A stretch of 64,000 nucleotides of DNA from Reyranella soli (lineage in GTDB: Bacteria; Pseudomonadota; Alphaproteobacteria; Reyranellales; Reyranellaceae). The DNA lies in the NCBI RefSeq assembly GCF_007992495.1, contig NZ_BKAJ01000074.1, positions 19,814 to 83,813 on the forward strand, given 5' to 3'. A program made the translations under genes and the position numbers. Under the pieces are notes generated by a model. The model was not told the DNA's origin and did no database searches. It saw nothing but the letters and a program-made list of their open reading frames with translations. Within the stretch, counting starts at the first letter, position 1. Each line of letters opens with the position of its first letter. This document shows, one piece after another, positions 62,095 to 64,000 of this stretch.

Positions 62095-62392
62095 GAGTAA
62101 AGTGGGAGGGCTTCTGTTGCCCGGTGCCCTCCCGAACCGCGCTTACGTCCGCTGTTTAGGCGGCAGCAGCGAGTGTAACGGTGTTATCGTTAGCACTTGT
62201 GAATGGCCCGTCACGGCGGAACCATACCGGGCAAAAACCGCGCCTTTACCACGCTCGTCGATCCTGGTTCGCCCCCATCGACTCCGCCCCTGTTCGGGTT
62301 GGAGGTGAAATGGTGGAGGCGCCGGGTACTGCCCCCGGGTCCGAAACGCTTATTTCACGCGGCGTTTATCGCCATAGTCGGTTTCCCGACGC
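62095..62392 (-). ncRNA. ssrA: Two-piece (circularly permuted) tmRNA
   Basis: Minus strand, transcript order acceptor piece first. The acceptor piece (about 62311-62392) opens with a hairpin GTCGGG-AAAC-CGAC-like stem (62377-62390) and another (GGCGATAAACGCC). It then has a T-arm CCCGGGGGCAGTACCCGG and ends CGCCTCC-ACCA (CCA at 62311). A 34-base spacer follows. The coding piece starts GGGGGCGAACCAGGATCGACG (61 kb side of 62276); its GGGGGCG pairs with CGCCUCC of the acceptor piece, including a G3-U wobble. The tag codons follow at 62194-62156. After the stop an 8-bp stem GGGAGGGC/GCCCTCCC (62126-62133 with 62104-62111) closes the coding piece. Outer ends are approximate by 5-10 bases. Confidence 0.9.
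62156..62194 (-). other. tmRNA tag reading frame
   Basis: GCU AAC GAU AAC ACC GUU ACA CUC GCU GCU GCC GCC UAA, giving [12 protein letters not shown] and stop. The AND start and the Leu-Ala-Ala end fit the recognition signals for SspB and ClpX (established knowledge). It is read after the resume codon by a stalled ribosome. Confidence 0.88.
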
Positions 62393-62396
62393 GACC

Positions 62397-62425
62397 AATA
62401 TAAGCACTCCGCGGGCACTTTTGAA
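62397..62425 (-). promoter_or_regulatory. Probable sigma-70 promoter of tmRNA
   Basis: Minus-strand TATATT (62397-62402) preceded by TTCAAA (62420-62425) with 17 bases between. The start would fall about 62390, where the acceptor piece begins. Confidence 0.55.
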
Positions 62426-62519
62426 GCAACGGCTGCGCCCGAAATGCCGCGCCTTATTTTCCCCATGGTCCGCGCTGGCCGCCGCCCATAGAGTCCGCGG
62501 CCAACGAAGGACAACAACG

Positions 62520-63455
62520 ATGCCCCTCTCCACCGACCAGCAGGCCGAGATCGACCAGGCTCGCGGCGGCGCGCAGCCGACGCTGCGGCCGATTTCCCCC
62601 GCCCTGGAAGAAATCCTGTTCCAGGCGCTGCCCGTGCTCGATCACGGCTTTGTCCGAGTCGTCGACTACATGGGAGATGATGCTGCCGTCGTGCAGGCTG
62701 CCCGCGTGAGCTACGGCCGCGGCACCAAGAAGGTCAGCGAGGATCGCGGGCTGATCAACTACCTGATGCGGCATCGCCATACGACGCCGTTCGAGATGTG
62801 CGAGATCAAATACCACGTGAAGCTGCCTATCTTCGTGGCGCGCCAGTGGATCCGCCATCGCACCGCCAACGTGAACGAATACTCGGCGCGCTACTCGATC
62901 CTCGACAACGAATACTACGTGCCGAAGCCCGAGCATTTGGCGGCCCAGAGCACGGCCAACCGCCAGGGGCGCGACCAGGTCCTTTCGGGCAAGGAGGCCG
63001 AGCGCGTCTTCGACCTCCTCAAGAAGGACGCCGAGCTGGTCTACGAACACTACATGGAGATGCTGAACGAGGGTGAGACGGGCGAGCCGCTCGACCCCGA
63101 GCGCTCCGGCCTGGCGCGCGAGCTGGCGCGCATGAACCTATCGCTGGCCTTCTATACTCAGTGGTACTGGAAGACCAACCTCCACAATCTCATGCAATTC
63201 CTGTCGCTGCGCGCCGACGCCCACGCGCAGTACGAAATCCGCGTCTATGCCGACGTCATGCTCGATACGCTGAAGCGCTGGTGCCCGATCAGCTACGACG
63301 CCTTCATGGAATACCGGATGGGCGGCGCGCATCTCTCCAAGACCGGCCTGGCTGCGATCAAGCGCCTGATCGCGGGCGAGAAGGTCGACCAGAAGTCGAG
63401 CGGGCTCAACCCGCGCGAATGGCGGGAGCTCATGGCGGTGCTGGGCCTTGGCTAG
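62520..63455 (+). CDS. thyX: Flavin-dependent thymidylate synthase ThyX
   Basis: 311 residues. The ThyX signature appears as [15 protein letters not shown] near residue 118. FAD/dUMP-binding segments are [60 protein letters not shown] and the C-terminal helical extension. It converts dUMP to dTMP with methylene-THF and FADH2. The ATG at 62520 follows AAGGA. The open frame can be extended back into the tmRNA gene, but that stretch is non-coding RNA on the other strand. Confidence 0.94.
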   Translation: MPLSTDQQAEIDQARGGAQPTLRPISPALEEILFQALPVLDHGFVRVVDYMGDDAAVVQAARVSYGRGTKKVSEDRGLINYLMRHRHTTPFEMCEIKYHVKLPIFVARQWIRHRTANVNEYSARYSILDNEYYVPKPEHLAAQSTANRQGRDQVLSGKEAERVFDLLKKDAELVYEHYMEMLNEGETGEPLDPERSGLARELARMNLSLAFYTQWYWKTNLHNLMQFLSLRADAHAQYEIRVYADVMLDTLKRWCPISYDAFMEYRMGGAHLSKTGLAAIKRLIAGEKVDQKSSGLNPREWRELMAVLGLG

Positions 63456-64000
63456 GGAAAGCCCCGGCCGGCTGCGGCTGCTGCGCGAGCGGCCGCGCGA
63501 TCACTACGCCATCGAGGAGATGAACGAGGCGGCATTCGGCCCCGACCGGATGCACAAGACGGTCTATCGCTTCCGCGAGGACGTGAAGCCGATCAAGGAA
63601 CTGTGCTTCGTCGCCATCGACCAGAAGGGCCAGATGGTGGCCTCGATCCGCAACTGGCCCATCCTGATCAACGAGCGCTGGCCCGCCATCCTGCTGGGCC
63701 CGCTCGCCATCTCGCCCGAGCTGCGCGGGTTGGGCTACGGCAAGGCGCTGATGTGGCATTCGATGGCGCAGTCGCGCATGCTGGGCCACAGCCGCATCAT
63801 CCTGGTCGGCGATCCTGAATACTATAATCAGTTCGGCTTCCGCCGAGACTTGGCGCTCAACATCCAGCTCCCGGGCTGGGTCGAGGAGCGGCGCTTCCTG
63901 GCGCTCGAGCTGGTCGCCGGCTCGATGATCGGCGTGCACGGCATGATCGGAAAGTGGGATCCTCGCAAGGCGGCCGCGGCAGGGCGCAAGAAAAAGCGCT
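63448..64000 (+). CDS. GNAT-family N-acetyltransferase, 3' end outside window
   Basis: 184 residues to the window edge with no stop. TTG at 63448 is the likely start; it lies inside the last codons of thyX and gives [55 protein letters not shown]. The acetyl-CoA site is near residue 95: [49 protein letters not shown], the classic GNAT pattern of the YhbS type (which acts on an amine). Basic end ([11 protein letters not shown]) is close to a normal C-terminus. Coupled to thyX by overlap. Confidence 0.85.
   Translation, partial: MARESPGRLRLLRERPRDHYAIEEMNEAAFGPDRMHKTVYRFREDVKPIKELCFVAIDQKGQMVASIRNWPILINERWPAILLGPLAISPELRGLGYGKALMWHSMAQSRMLGHSRIILVGDPEYYNQFGFRRDLALNIQLPGWVEERRFLALELVAGSMIGVHGMIGKWDPRKAAAAGRKKKR

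Noticed and set aside
62181..62519. A long open frame joined to the ThyX start, and a small frame at 62203-62403
   Set aside because: The stretch is the reverse complement of the tmRNA pieces. ThyX similarity begins at the ATG at 62520.

Overview
The window is GC-rich, densely packed bacterial chromosome. Alphaproteobacteria is the best-supported source. The strongest evidence is a circularly permuted, two-piece tmRNA gene on the minus strand at about 62.1-62.4 kb; this form is typical of Alphaproteobacteria. An alphaproteobacterial-type SspB, a DUF883/CBS/FixK-like gene set and many CoA-transferase and Bug-type genes agree with this. A Reyranella- or Rhizobiales/Rhodospirillales-like soil organism is plausible, but the genus is inference.

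Layout. 0-9.5 kb: an RDD protein cut by the window edge, then a fatty-acid/CoA block of acyl-CoA dehydrogenase plus two family III CoA-transferases. Three small secreted proteins follow, then a minus-strand operon of sirtuin, large acyl-CoA dehydrogenase and membrane protein. 9.5-17.5 kb: LMW phosphatase, two orphan solute-binding proteins (TRAP and Bug type), a dimethylformamidase beta-like protein, a phosphotriesterase-family hydrolase, an LLM-class oxidoreductase and small hypothetical proteins. 17.5-19.4 kb: an alpha/beta hydrolase flanked by about 116-bp direct repeats, and a degenerate SDR.

19.4-42.2 kb is the most notable part: a stress and low-oxygen island. It holds a FixK-like CRP/FNR regulator, Hsp20, PEP synthase, two CBS-BON proteins, two CBS-pair proteins, universal stress proteins (one truncated), DUF883 and holin-like membrane proteins, a P-type cation ATPase, glucokinase, a PfkB sugar kinase, alcohol dehydrogenases, two ABC membrane domains without ATPase domains, an MBL/beta-CASP RNase-like protein, HdeD, CYTH, cytochrome c and TPR proteins. 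I found ten TTGA-N6-TCAA-type FNR/FixK boxes in its intergenic gaps. Most lie 50-75 bp before a start codon and several lie between divergent genes. This looks like one regulon packed into about 22 kb around its probable regulator.

42.4-64 kb is mostly housekeeping: ThpR, the tesA-ybbA-ybbP-type cluster, a BI-1 protein, NhaA, a frameshifted carboxylesterase, HxlR, AsmA, nitroreductase, BipA/TypA, class I fumarase, SspB next to the tmRNA gene, ThyX and a GNAT protein running off the end. Palindromic intergenic repeats occur at 15.3, 54.7 and 59.7 kb. I saw no CRISPR array, rRNA, tRNA, complete insertion sequence or phage. No gene-free stretch over about 300 bases remains once the tmRNA gene is counted.
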